From Callipepla californica brunnescens (taxonomy: Eukaryota > Chordata > Aves > Galliformes > Odontophoridae): 64,000 bases of DNA. The notes below the pieces were generated by a model. The model had not been told where the DNA came from, searched no databases, and saw only the letters and a list, made by a program, of their open reading frames with translations. A program made the position numbers and the translations under genes. Positions 46,701 through 59,800 of this stretch are shown here, piece by piece. The DNA lies in contig JALIRH010000119.1 of NCBI GenBank assembly GCA_023055505.1, forward strand, positions 682,001-746,000, given 5' to 3'. Position 1 is the first letter of the stretch. Each line of letters begins with the position of its first letter.

Positions 46701-48680
46701 TATCATTACAGGGTTACCTTTTTGCAGCACTCTGCTAAGGACGGCAAGTTAGCTTATGTTTTGTTGTTGTGGGCATAGGAAGAGGAAAAACTGCAGATCC
46801 CTCCTCAGCAGTTTGTGTAAATTCTGCAAAGGAAGCAAGAGAATGTAGATCAGGAAGTGTAGTAAACCTGTGGCAGTTTGCTGTGGCAGAAATCAGGTTG
46901 TTCTCCCTAACAAAGCACTTGCCTTTGCAGCTCATTGCTTTGTGAGCTGATTTGTGTGACGTGGGTGATAGCAGTGCTGTGGTATCTCGTGTCCTCGTGA
47001 GATGTTCATGAAGTCAGGCTGTGTGTTTACTGATGTGTATATAAATCCAAGTCAAAGAAGTGGGTTAGAAGCAGCTAAATGCATGGCTTGGTTGAGAAAC
47101 TGGTGGTGAATAGTACTGAGGGGAACAAATGATGTATTTGGAAGTTTTGAACTGTGGGAGGGTATAATATTCCTTTTAATAATTATAATAATTTTCATAT
47201 AGCTCTGAAGGATGAGTCTAATTAAGGAACAGATGTTTAAATTCTTTATCGTTTTCTTCACATAGATAGATGTGAAAGTCCTCAGGGAAGACTGATTCAC
47301 ATCTAAGTGTGTGTGTTGTTACTCGGTCTGTGATGACGTAGCAAGGGAAGAAGAGGTTAAAAGATATTTCTTAGGTTGGATTAGCTAGAAGCAGGCTTAA
47401 TAAACCTTTTACAGGAAACAGTGGCAATTTATGGCAATGCCCTGAGTTGTGAACTGAGAAGCTGTGCAGTGGATGAGCTCTGTGAGCTTCACTTCTCCGT
47501 GGGGCAGGTGTGTATATGGGTGGGGGGATGTTGCTGGAGATGGTGAGGGGCTGCACAGTCCCACCTAAAGTGGCTGCTGAACCTGAACTGGAGGTGCAAG
47601 CCGCTGCTCCAGGTGGAACTGTGAGGCCATGAGAGAAATGACTGAATGACAGAGGGACCCAGCTTTCGTGTGCCAAAGGAGATAATCCTAGCACGGAGCA
47701 AACAGAGCCTCCCGTGGACAGCATGAGCCTGCTCCGTGATCCCTTGTATTTGCAGAGAAAATTAGGCAGTCCGTGATGAAAACCTTGAAGCTGTGCCTGC
47801 ACTGGCAGTGACAGCAGAGGCATCAGATGGAATCTGATCTAGGTTTAGCTCGTTGGACTCATGCTTCAAGGGGCTTGTCTACAGGTAAAGCTATATTTGA
47901 GTAGCTAATTTGGACAAGCTGTATGCGATCTCCCTTATGTCCCTCTTAAAACCACAACAGCAAAAACCTTTTAGTTTAGAAATCGTGCTTAGTAAATAAA
48001 ACTTAACACTTCTGGTGTAGGTAAACTAAAAATGACCATGCGACAGGTTCTAGGTGATGAACTGATGGGGTTTTCCTTTGCAGTATCTTTCCATTTTATT
48101 GCATTTTCTGATCTTCTGAACCCTCCTGTATAAAAATCAGCAATGAGGAGTTCTCAGTAGTACCCACCTGGCTTGGAGCGCGAGGTATCAATGAATGGCA
48201 CGGAGCGGTAGCTTAGTCAAGCTGTGGACTCTGCTCTCTTGGATCATCTTAGGCCTTGGAAGTACAATGCTAACGATGTGTCATTCGTTTCTGAATTGGT
48301 GTTTTGGAGAAAGTAGTTGTATTAGAGGAGCTGCAGGACCTCACTGCATATTCGTGCAGAGAGATGCTAAGCAGATAGATTACCTTTCCTGAAGTGCTCT
48401 CATCACCGAGTGTGCTGCTGCAGCGTGCCCTTCTTAGGCTCCTGTGTATCTGGGCTTTGCATAAGCAAGAAACACAGTTTCCCTTCCTCAGTCAAGCCTT
48501 GTGTCTGTGAAGAGACCGGGCTGGTAATGCACAGCCACCTCGTTTGTGGAGGTCCAACATCGTGTTGGAGCATTTCCTGTAACCCCAAGTCCTAGGGGGA
48601 ATCTGCGATGCTGGGACTTGGGACTGTTCTCTGTGATGAGAATGAGCAGGGGAGGTGTGTTAGTGACAGTGACAGATGAT
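43796..48680. other. Long stretch without a recognisable exon
   Basis: Many short ORFs on both strands, none with a domain or matching splice phases. It could be intron sequence between the island at 43.4-43.8 kb and the XPO1 exons at 49.5 kb. Confidence 0.4.
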
Positions 48681-48689
48681 GGCAGATTC

Positions 48690-48880
48690 AAGGACTGGTT
48701 CACGTAGAGATGATGGGTTGATGGTTAGGATGCACTGGTGGTTGGACTTAACGATCTCAGCGGTCTTTTCCAGCCTTAGTGATTCTGTGTTTCTACAAGT
48801 GGGCACAGTGGGGATGGCTTAGCACTGACCTTGCTCTTAGTGGTCTTTTTCAACCTTTGTGATTCTGTGATTTTTCCAGA
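48690..48880 (+). mobile_element. CR1 LINE 3' tails (two short pieces)
   Basis: gatgggttgatggttaggat to gccttagtgattctgtg (48708-48788) and tggtctttttcaacctttgt then gattctgtg (48840-48870) are forward CR1 3' ends. Confidence 0.7.
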
Positions 48881-49259
48881 GGAGCACGCGGGTGCTCTGA
48901 AATGGTACATCCAATGGATTTTGACTTCTTCAAGTTTAATAGCAAGGTACATGCTTACTCATTAAAACATCTGTCCAACCCTTTTGCTTTCCTGCACTGC
49001 ATCCAGTGAAGAGGAATTCTCTTGGGTCACGTAGAAAATATGGAGTTAACGTATGCAAGTGACAAGGCTACTTCTGTTTTCTTAGTTTGTGAGCTTTCTG
49101 AAGGCTCTGCAAGTTAGAAAATTGGTCAGCTCCACATGATCATTAGGGATATCACTTCTGCAGTGAACGTATTAATGTATAGAACTATTAATCATGAGCT
49201 TTTCTTATGTTGTTAAATAATTTAACATGTCTGCATAATAACAAAAACGTGCCTTTGCA

Positions 49260-49278
49260 GGCACACACACACACACAG
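49260..49278 (+). repeat. (CA)n microsatellite
   Basis: About nine CA dinucleotides after ttgcagg. Confidence 0.8.
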
Positions 49279-49485
49279 ATAGGCTGCAATATCCTCAGCA
49301 GTAACTGCGTTTTACTTGCCAGTTGGCACCAGCACATATGTTATGTAACGTGGGCTTTGAGTCAACTCAGATAGCGTTGGACTGAACCCTTAAACCCTCA
49401 TTTTAATGATGTGGCAAGAATTTTGGTTCAGAAACGCTCTTTGTTACACCTGGCTTATTTAACATATTTCTCTATTTTTCTGCAG

Positions 49486-49923
49486 GCATAAAGAAGTATG
49501 TTGATGGCCTAATTATCAAGACATCATCTGATCCAACATGTGTAGAAGTGAGTGAATTCTTTCAGGGGAGAAAAAGGGAGGTAAATACGACTCATAATCT
49601 GACTTGTCTTTTCCATTCTCCAGAAAGAGAAGGTGTATCTTGGGAAACTGAACGTGATTCTTGTTCAGGTAAGCTGGAGTTTATGAATCTTGACATTTGG
49701 TTTTGCTGAAGTACCTAACACACGGGTGTTTCACATTTCAGATTCTGAAACAGGAATGGCCAAAGCACTGGCCAGTTTTTATAAGTGATATTGTAGGAGC
49801 AAGCAGGACTAGTGAAAGCCTTTGTCAGAACAACACGGTGATCCTTAAACTACTAAGTGAAGAAGTGTTTGATTTTTCCAGTGGCCACATAACTCAAGTG
49901 CAAGCAAAGCGTTTGAAAGACAG
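49486..49923 (+). pseudogene. XPO1: Exportin-1 (CRM1) pseudogene fragment, N-terminal HEAT region
   Basis: Three consecutive exons: 49486-49547 (IKKYVDGLIIKTSSDPTCVE), 49624-49668 (KEKVYLGKLNVILVQ) and 49742-49923 ([20 protein letters not shown], then [20 protein letters not shown]). They match XPO1 residues of roughly 120-230, with AG acceptors and GT/GC donors (gtgagt, gtaagc, gcaagt). The three exons are open and show only a few amino-acid changes. No exon before or after was found nearby, so this is an isolated piece. It lies 12.5 kb downstream of the C-terminal half of the same gene, the reverse of the normal order. That means a second duplicate or a rearrangement. Confidence 0.9.
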
Positions 49924-50119
49924 GCAAGTATCTCTATGTAATATGTCCCTAACACCCAGTGCTTACTTTGTGCTTGCTGTCAGATAGAGGTTTTTCTCGC
50001 TAGGAGGTTTTCAGTAAAAGGATACATCTGATTTTGTAGCTGAGACTCAACTGGTTTATTGTGATTTTTTGTTGTTTTGTTTTTTTTTTCCCTTGAAAGC
50101 AGTACAGTTGGGTGGGAGC

Positions 50120-50410
50120 AACCTTAGTTTATAGCTTTGTAGGGAGTGGGAGGCAAAGGGACAAGGGTGGACTCTTCTCAGTAGAGTGTGGCGACAGGAC
50201 AAGAGGAAATGGCCACAAACTGAAGCATAGGAAGTTGTGCACAGGTGTGCTTGGGAACTTCTTCACAGTGAGGGTGATGGAGCACTGGCACAGGCTGCCT
50301 GTAAGCCTGCCTGTGCAACCTGGGCTAGGGAGCTGCTTTGGCAGGGGGTTGGACTAGGTGATCTCTAGAGGTCCCTTCCAACCCCTACCACTCTGTGATT
50401 CTGTGATATG
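50120..50410 (+). mobile_element. CR1 LINE 3' end (forward)
   Basis: The coding tail (gacaagaggaaatggccacaa, ttcttcacagtgagggtgat, gagcactggcacaggctgcc) and 3' end (gggttggactaggtgatctc, ccaacccctaccactctgtg) are typical of CR1. Confidence 0.9.
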
Positions 50411-50446
50411 TTTCTGCATTACTGCAGCTGCCTCATCTGATGGATG

Positions 50447-50990
50447 GTCATAGAATCATAGAACGGTCTGGGTTGGAAGGCAGCCTTAAGATCATTTAGT
50501 TCCAATCCCCCTGCTGTAGGCAGGGGTAGCTCCCACTCGACCAGGTTGTCGAGAGCCCCGTGCAGCCTGGCCTTGATCGCCTCCAGGGAAGGGGCATCCA
50601 CAACCTCACTGGGCAACCTGTTGCAGTGTCTCACCGCCCTCACAGTAAAGAATTTCTTCCTAGTGTCTAGTCTAAATGTACCCTCTTCCAGTTGAAAGGC
50701 GTTAGCCTCTGATCCTGTTGCTACATGCCCTTACAAAAAGCCCTGCCCCAGCTTTCCTTCAGGTACGCCATGAGGTCCCCCTGGAGCTTTCTGTTCTCCT
50801 GTCTGAAGAGCCCCAGCTCTCAGCCTGTCCTCGTAGCGAGGTGCTCCAGCCCTCTGGTCGTCTTAGTGGCCATCCTCAGTGGACCCACTCCAACAGCTCC
50901 ATGTCTTTCTTGGCTTGGAGGCTCCAGATCTGGATGCAGTATTGCAAGGTGGGGTCTCATGAGAGCAGAGTAGAGGGGCACAATCACCCC
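50447..50990 (-). mobile_element. CR1 LINE 3' fragment (reverse)
   Basis: It starts with tcatagaatcatagaacggt and continues through the ORF2 C-terminal region in reverse complement to about 50990 (gtattgcaaggtggggtctc). It lies tail to tail with the forward CR1 at 50120-50410. Confidence 0.9.
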
Positions 50991-50994
50991 ACAA

Positions 50995-51995
50995 GTCCTT
51001 TTTTCCCCTTTCCCCCTGTCAGTTCCCTGTGTTCTCCCCCACTACCCTCTCTCTCTGTTCCCAGAGTGTCCCTCTTTGCACCCCATTGAAGCGCCCCACA
51101 ACCCCTCAGCTTCCCCCCTTTACCTGTCTCTCTGTTCCCGCACTCTCCTTCCCCTTCACAGAATGCCAAGTTAGCCCTTCAGCCTCCTCCTTCCCCCCTC
51201 ATCCTTCTTTGTAATCTCCAGGGACAGTTTCCCCTCTGGTCCTCCTCCCATTTGAGCACTGCAGTCCCCCCCACCTCCAGTTCCCCTTTCTGATCCCTAG
51301 AATCCTCTTCCACCCCCTACTTAAGTGCTGTCCTCATTCCCCATCCTCACCCCCGGCGTTTCCTGTCCCCTTTTCCCAGTCCCCCATTCTGATCTACAGA
51401 GTCCCCTGTCCATCCCCTCTCCCTTTCCTCCCCACACCAGTCCTGCCATTCTGACCCCATGATCCCCTTTCCTCCCCTGCAATAAGCCCTACTCCTTCCC
51501 CCTGTAATTCCCCCTTTCCGCCTGCCTCCTGGTTCCCATTCTACTCCCCCAGACCCCTTTTCCACTCCATAGATGCCCCCCTCAACCTCCAGTTTCCCTG
51601 TCACCCCCTCTCTACCAACAGACCCCTGTTTCTCCTTATAGAGAACCCACTCCCCTCTTTCTCCCCCCTCACAACCTTCCAGTTTACTCCCAGACCCCCT
51701 TTCCTCCCCACACAATCCTCATTTCTCATCTCCCCCCCCTCACAACCCAAGTTACCCCCACTACCCTCTCTATCTCCAGACCCCCTTTCCACCCCATAGA
51801 GGCCCCCCACAATGCCTACATTTCCTCCCTTTCACCCCTCTCTCTTCTCCCAAACTCTTCTTCCCCCCCACAGAAGCCCCACTCAGCCCTTCCCTCCTCC
51901 GCTCCAGAGTCCCACATCCCTCTTTTCTACCTCCAGATTCACTTTCCACTTACAGAAGTCCCCCTTAGCTTTTTCTCCACCCCACAACTCTCACT
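50995..51995 (+). repeat. 1-kb polypyrimidine (C/T) tract, degenerate tandem
   Basis: The + strand is almost only C and T with scattered A/G, built from phrases such as cagaccccctttcc, ctcccccacta and cacagaagccc. The period is irregular (about 30-60 bp). Open frames on either strand (for example 51347-51715 minus, Gly/Glu-rich) are composition artefacts. Such tracts can form triplex DNA. Confidence 0.85.
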
Positions 51996-52546
51996 ATTCA
52001 CCCCTGCAGCCATGCAGAATGATCTGCACATGTCCTAGAGGGGTTTTGGGGTATCCAGGAGATCTTCAGGTGTGCCCAGAGCTTCCCCCTCTTTTTTTTT
52101 TTTTTTTCTTTGCCCCTTGCACCTTTTTCTTTATTTAGGGTTGCAGAAATACCTCTTTTACTGCCTGTGCTCTTCTCTGTTGACTTACTATTGCAACACA
52201 ACTCACATACTCGCGCTTTGTCTCCTTTTTGGGAAACTGAATCCACAAAGTGAACTAAATCAGATGAGAGTCTGTTATTCACAAGCGCTGTGAGCTTTGT
52301 CAGGGAAGTTACTTTCTCTGCTCCTTCTCTCAAGTACTCTTTCCCTCACTTCCTCTTCACATTACCTTGAACTCTGGTGCTTTTTTCTCCCTCTGTATTA
52401 CTTTACTTAATGAGAGAGAGAGACCTCCTGACATTTAGCACAAGTTCTTGAAACTTTTCCAGAAAGCAAAGGCACCAGGGAAGAAGCAGCCGCATTAAGA
52501 ATTGGATTTGAATGTCTGCAGACAGCTTCTGTTTCTTTTCTCCAGC

Positions 52547-52730
52547 AGGGCACCAGCCTGAAATCCTTCTGTGACCAAAGTGAATGCGTTGGACGAAGCG
52601 CCAGTTACTGGAAGAAAATTCTGATTGGTTTGGAAGCCCTCCGGAGGAACAAAAGTGTCCCTGAACCGACTGCTCCTCTCTTCAGACATTTCCGTCATGA
52701 GGACATTCAGCTGCAGAGGGATTGATCCAA
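52547..52730 (+). pseudogene. RANBP2: RANBP2 pseudogene fragment (internal N-terminal-domain exon)
   Basis: After a good pyrimidine tract and ctccag, the frame reads SLKSFCDQSECVGRSASYWK, then KILIGLEALRRNKSVPEP and LFRHFRHEDIQ, and stops at TGA 52723-52725. This matches the nucleoporin Nup358/RANBP2 around residue 600-640 (YWKK.., then SVPEP..PLFKHF..DIQ). It lies upstream of exons that encode earlier residues (56817-60000), so the gene order is scrambled. Confidence 0.85.
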
Positions 52731-52734
52731 GGTC

Positions 52735-55700
52735 AGAGTGAGGGGGGTTCCATGTCAGCTTGTGGTTGTGGTTTAACCTGGAAGATGGCTGAGCACGATG
52801 GCGCTTGTGTTTGTTTGGTTTTGGTTTTCTTGTTATTGTTGCTTTTGCATTGTGTCTGCTTGGGTGACACTGAACTCCCTTTGCACCAACTTTCTTGACA
52901 AAGTATTTTCTGGTATCAGAGGAAAATGGGTAATGTCGTTAACCCCCTCCTACCTGATTACTCCGTGGGTGCTGACGTGCACTAGCTGTTCCAAGTACCG
53001 TGAGTATGTTGGGCAGGCCTTGTCTTTTGCTTTGGTTGCAGATCTTTCAGGTTGCAGCCTATGTAGAAGAGGCACATACAGCATTTGCAGTGTTGGATGC
53101 AGTTGAAGGCAGAAGTGCCGATGCTTTGCGTGGGAAGCACGTGGCCCCCTGTTAACTGAATGTTCTGCCAGTTTCAAAGCCAGCAGCAATACTGACCAAG
53201 ACACATCTGGATCTGCCTTTGCTGAAGAGGAAGGTCAGTGGGACTGTGATGTGTGTTCAGTGAGAAACGAACGCACTGCCTCCTGACGTGCTGGCTGCCA
53301 GCATCCAGGCAAAACTGATCCAAAAGCAGCTCGTGGACAATTTCCTTTAAGCTTGAAGGAGTAGGTGCTCCTAAGAGCACTCAGAGTTACGAGAGAACTG
53401 CTTTTCCTAGAGCTGTTCTGTATGTCTAGTCCAAAATGAAGCAAGTGATGAAAACTGTTTTTGCTGTCAGAATCCTAACGTGCAAAGTCAACCTTGTGTG
53501 CTGGTATCCATTGTTTGGGTGGGTTATTATATATATAGTTATGTGATAATTATATTCTATCTGTTAAATTCCAGAAGAATGAGGGCAGACTTTTTCTTGT
53601 CTCAGCAGCATGGAACTAGAGGATGACTTCCTGGACAGTAAAAGTTTCAGTAACAGCTCCCATGGCAATAGGTTGAGATCAGTTAGTCAAAAGCATGGGT
53701 TTCCCACAAGTCCTCTGAAACGAGTCCTCTTCAGAAGGCTGCTGTTTAATGCCTTCTGGAACTTGAAATGCACAAAGCTGTATTCAGTAGTACATGTTGC
53801 TGCAGACAGCTTTTCTTTTCTTCTCAGGCCTGAATTTTGCTTCTCCACCTCTGTAGATGGCACCTGGATGGCTCTTCTCCATGCCCCTGTATTGTTGGGT
53901 GTAAGGACATCCGTATCATAATCCTTGTGGCAGGATCAAGATGCAGGCTCGTTCCTGATCTCAGATGTGAATTTCAAAGGCAATGGTAGAAGAGGTGATT
54001 CGGCTTGGAGGTCGGAACTTGTTACGTTGCAGCATGCTCTGTAACTTGTCTGTCCCAGCATTCTGCAACTTGGACTGTTTTGCTGTGGACGGAGAGAGAA
54101 AAGGTGTAGGCTCCAAATCTGTTTCTAACTACCTGAGAATTAATTCTGGTCAGCAATAAGGGTGTTGTGGGGTAGATGTTGCTGTTGTTCTGAAGTAAGT
54201 TAATCTTCATGTTGTGTTCAGTTTCTGTCCAAAGCTGAGAAGATGACTGTGCCATCAGGAGATCCACGGTGCTGGTTGAAGAGCTAGCACCAACCAAAGA
54301 GCAGAGAGCTCTGGCTGGCTTTCTCAAGCTGCTTTCTCAAGCTGCCTTCAGCATCCTTCTGTTCTAAGAATAAGCCTGGATACGTAGCTGGAGAGGAACG
54401 TAGTAAGGAGTGCCCAAGTTGATTTTTGTGTTGCTGCTTTTGTGGGGAAAGGGTGTGATACTACTGGAACCAGCAGATGCTGCTGTAGTTTGGACTGATG
54501 GGCAGTAATGCTCCTGCCATCTTCCTTCTGGGCAAGGATCACGGGTCTCCCTTCCCACGTCTGTTCTGTGGTACTCTTAATGAAATTCCCAAGGTGCTTG
54601 TTGTCTGAAAACAGGAAACCTGTGGCAGACATCCAGGCTGAAGAGCTGTCCCTGGTGTAATAAAGCAACAGACAGAAATGGGAAGCTGACTTGCTGATGT
54701 GTACAGCTCTTCAAACATATGCAGAAGTTTTGTCTGCTTGCTGGGCTTGAAGTCCGAAGGGCTTAACAGACTTCTGTGTGTTTGGAGCATCGCTGAGAAC
54801 TTCCACTTGTTTCCTGTATTTAAGACAAAGACTACAAAGACTATCAACTAGCTGTTAAGAGACATCACAGAAAGTGATCCAAAAGGGAAAAGAACATTGC
54901 AAGGTGTGCCTGAAAGCACCCTCATTCTGAGATGATGACATTGCAGCTTTAAATCTCGAGGACATTTAGGCTGTGAGGTCATCTGAGGTAGTGAGCTGAG
55001 TGAGTTGGTTTCCTGAGATAGGTGGTTTTAGAAACACTGCTGCTGTGGTCAGGAAAGCAGTTTTATGGTTCTACAGGCAGTTGTAGCATTGGTGATTGAA
55101 CTGTGAGCATTCTGTGCTCCCTGAATGAGAAGTGTCCGTTTCAAAGAGCCTCTAAACAAAAGCGTCCAAATGTTTTCCTAGCTGGAGACCTTCTGCCATT
55201 CTTTTGAATCTGGAGAGCTGAGCTTCACAAGATGCATGGACGGACGGGGTGAGGGGGAGGGAGATGGAAAAATGTTCCACAGCTGTGAATGTTTGCTGCT
55301 TCTGCAGGTAGTTTTTGTTCATGATGAGTTTATCAGTTAATAGTTCAAAAACAAAGTGCATTGTTTTAAAAGCCAGCTGTATCTTTTCTTTAGTTAAAAC
55401 TACAAGCGCAGAGGGCTGAGTTTCTTGCGTCCGTGCTCGTGGTTTTTCTGACTGTGCCTCAGACCTTAGTGCTTTGTACCTGAATCTGGAGAGGTACTTT
55501 AACAGGTGAGGTTTGTTTTTGAGGAGGTGAGTTTGTGTGTGCTAGGAAGGGATGGCATCTGTTGAGCTCTCAGAAACAGAAGCAGATGTCACAGGGTGCT
55601 AGGAGTAGAGGCAGCTGCAGACTGACATGTTCGTCGTTGCATGGAAGTTCTCTGATAGCAGTAGAAAACCAAGCCTTACAAATGTGCAGTTCCTGCACCA

Positions 55701-56810
55701 CTCTTTGAAATGATGGAGGTATGTGAAAAGTTCTAGCCTTCCTTGAAGATGTTCTGGGTATCATGAGGTTAATTTATGCTGTAGGTACCAAAAGTGATCT
55801 CCGTATTAAGCTGCCTCATCATCAGTTTTCCGCTGATTTTGGTTCTTTGCAGTAGGCATCCCAGGCGAGACTGAATTGGGGTGTGAACGTGCTCCTACTT
55901 TGGTAAACCAACCAGCTCCTGGGGAGATGGGTGCAGGACGAACTCTACAGGCTCCTTTTCCATCTGCTGGGGGCATCAGCAGCAGTGCTTGAGTTGAGAG
56001 CCCAGAAGACTCTCAGATGGAAGTTAACATTCAAAACATGAAAGAATGAGCAGTGTCTTTACAGAAGTGTTAGTGTCGCTCAATACGTAGAATGATTCTC
56101 ACACCTCTAAGACTTGACTGTCTTCACACTGTGAGGAATAAAACATGCAGCAGAGGAAATGCACTGACTGCTCTGACTGCACCTCAGGTCTTTTCTGACA
56201 CTTTCCTAAATGACAACAGCTGTGGTGAGTAAAATTCCTGCTGCCATGTACGTAAGAGTTAATGGATTTCAGAGAGATTTCAAAGCCAAACAGTTATCAT
56301 TTATGGAGTAAGGGTAGCAGCCCTAGGGCAGCTGCTAGAGCAGCAAGGATAACAGTCCTGCCCGCTGAGCTGCCTTCCTGGTGGTGTGACCGCTGGGGAC
56401 AACACGGAGTGCCAGTTTCTCAGGGTTGGGCAAGAGACAGGGACTGGGATTGAGGTCTCGTCAGTAAGAAGGCAGTTTCACTCGCCTCCCTGTCAGCTAA
56501 AAAGCGAGAATTTCTTCCTGTGCCTCCTGAGCCAGCTCTAATCACTAAGCTGATGCTTTGCACCTACACTATGGCTTTTAGTATTTAGCTTGGCGTTTGC
56601 TGATGAGCTGTCTGTAAGCCCGGTAATTCAAAAAGCAGGGGAAAAATGTATTCTCTTTTTATTCTTAGGGAGTGAAATGCAGCATCTGCACGTATCAGCA
56701 GGACCAGAGACAAGGAGAGGGGGAGTGAAGTTGGGGTGCTCCACGGGTGCTACCAACATCTGCTTCAGAAGTACTGTACATCTGAAATGTTCCTGTCGTG
56801 TTGTTTTTCC
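52735..56810. other. No recognisable gene; possible orphan exons
   Basis: A donor-flanked frame near 55445-55507 (ASDLSALYLNLERYFN before gtgagg) and minus-strand ORFs at 54022-54668 look weakly protein-like, but I cannot assign them. A homopolymer-free, moderately AT-rich stretch otherwise. Confidence 0.35.
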
Positions 56811-56816
56811 CTTCAG

Positions 56817-59800
56817 AAGTTGTTGAAAGGATTCCTTACTGCGAAGCTGTAACTTGGAATCAAAGAATACGAACTTGCTCAGAGGTAATAAATGTTACGT
56901 ACGTTGTTCTGTTCTTTAAAGCGTAATAGAAAAGCTAAATGGGGCAGAGTGCAGAAATCAAGATGGTTTTCATGCCATTTTAAGGTAGCGTTAAATAGGA
57001 GAATTTGGTACCATTTAAATCTTTCTAAAATGCTGCCTTACAAGATGGTGAGCTGTGTGGTGCTGGCTGACATGCCTCCTGTTGCACTGTGTTATGTCCT
57101 GCTTAGAGTTTCTGTGAACCACTGCTCTTTTTAACAAGCACCAGTACTCACAGGCAAATATCTGTATGTGTGAAAATGATATTGTTGCTTGCTTGATTGT
57201 CTGGATGGAGTACCTAGAACTAAACTGTACATCCTGTAGGACAGATTACGTTCCCATGTTAGCAATGGGATGTGGGGGAACTTGTATTACTGAGGATATA
57301 TATATGTTTTTGGCTTTTTTTTTTTTTTTTGGTGGTGATCTGTAGATACATATCTTCTTATCTGAGTGTCCGTGAGAGAGATCCTAGAGCACACAGGTTT
57401 CTGGGACAGATTTATGAGGCTCAGGATAGCACAGAAAAAGCTGTTGGGTGTTCCAAGGTAAGTGCTTCGCTCAGCTCCCCGACGTCCCGCTTTCTTGCTT
57501 TGTAAATTGACCTGAGCTTTGTGCTACCTGCTCGTCTCTTCTTGCTGCTGCCCTTTGGGCTGAGGATCTGTGAGCCCTGTAGAATCCTGCAGCAAGGATG
57601 ATGATGTCAGCAGTAATGTAGCTGCTGCTGGAAGATCAGATGGAGAGTGGTGTTTTTCAGTTGCATTGTTTGTTTTGTGTTAGTGGTGGGCTCGTTTGTT
57701 TGTTTCCTCAGAGGTACAGGGAACAGGCAAACACAGCTCTGATTAGGCAGGCCTAGAAATGTGAAGTTCACAGTCAGCGTTTCATTATTCAGGCCTTGTG
57801 GAGGGTTCTGGGTAGAGCTGTCTCTGAAGAGCAGAACTACGTACCCCAGAGGACTTGGCGTTACTTTGCGTTTTTCTGTTTTCTGCTCAGAGGGAATGAT
57901 AAAACTGTTGGCAAGTCACGAGATCGCTCTCTTTTCCCTTCCGGCTCATCCCAGCAGCAGGTGCTCCCTCGCCATCTGGCCTTCAGTGTCAGTGTGAGGC
58001 CTTTGGTTTTTGGACACACTCTCTAATTTTACTTATTAGCCTCAGTTCTGATTCTATTGTACTGTGTTATTTTGCATTCCCATATCTTATGTAGTAAATC
58101 AGCTTTTCTCCTCAGATCGTTACTGCTGTTTTGTTTTTCGGCCCATCTCCCTTTTCCCTTTCCCCCTTTGCCTGTGGGTCCCCTCACCCCCATGGTCACA
58201 GAACCGGGCCGAACCAGCCCGTAAACCATTGCCACACTGTTCTGAATTCCAGTAGTTGTCTGGCTGCTATAAAATAACGGCAGCCTTTCCAAAGGGAGGC
58301 TTTCCTTAAAGTAGTCAGGAAGTATTTACTGATGGTTCTAATTTGATGCTGCTGGGTCTGTTTAATGAGGGTCACGTTTTCTTTCCTGTTGTGTATGGGT
58401 GGCGAGATCAAGTTACTGGTAACCTTTTTTTCTCCTGTGTATGCATGGGGAAAACTAGCGTTCCATGGAGCTGAATCCAATGCAGAAAGATCTTGTACTG
58501 AAGATAGCAGAGTTACTGTGCCATAAGGACATCACTGATGGAAGAGAAAGTTCTGGGTTGAGAAGGCTGCCAGGTTCTTCCCTGGGAATCCCGCTGCTTA
58601 CAGGCTGAAGGTAAATTCCAACTTCTGACCTCTGTTCTGTGCCTAAAAGAAAGTGTACTTGGAGCGATGGATAAACCACGTTAATAATAATATCCAAGTG
58701 GTCAAGAGGAGATGCAGTCTTGCCTGGCTATTGTGTAACTACACGGCTTTTTGATGTTTGTTATTTTAGTGAAAATCTGCAGGGTGTAGGAGATGCTGTT
58801 ATTCCCAAACACCGAGTCAATGCTTCCAGTCATACAGTCTCACTTCTGTACAGGCATTAGTTTTAGGTAACACAGGGGCAACGGAATGCATGTCCTGAGA
58901 GGCCTGTGTTTGGGGTTTTTGTGTGGTGTTTGGCATTTTCTTGGTTGGTTATTTTTATTCTTCTTTTAGACAATCTGTTCTGTATCAAGGCTTACCATGT
59001 TCGATCCAAATGGTTTGACAGTCTTAACTTAGCGTCTCCACAATACAAACAATGAAATGTTGAGGGTTTTTTTTCTCACTTCTGAGATACTCATTGAACT
59101 CTGTAAGACACGGCAGCCTTTCAGAGTAGTTTCATCACGTAGCCTGTGTAGTGGACATGAGAAAGCTGTCAGGTAATGTAGTTGCTGAGAAGGCTGACGT
59201 GGAAAATGAAATCTTAACGTGTCATCTTCATATTCAGCAGGAGCAGCTACTGGAGCATAAAGGTGGAGATGGGAGGGATCAGCTCTTGGATGTGATTCAA
59301 ACAGAGCTCCGTGCGAGACCCGACGATACCGACCTTAACATCAGACTGGTTGCTCTCTGCTGTTCAAGTAATAAATTAAGAGATGCTGTGCTCCATTGTC
59401 AGGAGGCAGAGAAGACAAGAGCTGTAGAGCCAAGCTTGGAATGGTGTTCCTGTGTCATATAGACATTGGAGGTATTCAGTCCTATTTTGATCCTGTAGTA
59501 ATCTTCCGTGTCCTTGAAACAAGTGTTAGTCTCTTAGCAGTGTCACACTGACAGCTGTTTCTCGAGTGGTTGAACTCCTTCAAGTGTGACGTGTGCTGAA
59601 ACCAATGATTTAATTGGGGTTTTCTTCTTCAGCCTTACGGAGTTGTTTAGTCTGTAGCTTGAGTACTAAGTTAGGTCCAGCAGCTCCATCAGGGAGGGAA
59701 TTGTCCAGGCAAACAGTTCCTGGAACTTTGCTGCTGAGGTGTGTGTTAATGTCTTAGCTGGGAAACTGGGTGATGTGGCAGTGTGTTCAGGAGAAGCTCC

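Noticed and set aside
51347..51810. Gly/Glu-rich minus ORFs (122 and 69 codons) near 51.5 kb
   Set aside because: They arise from the polypyrimidine tract; no real codon structure.
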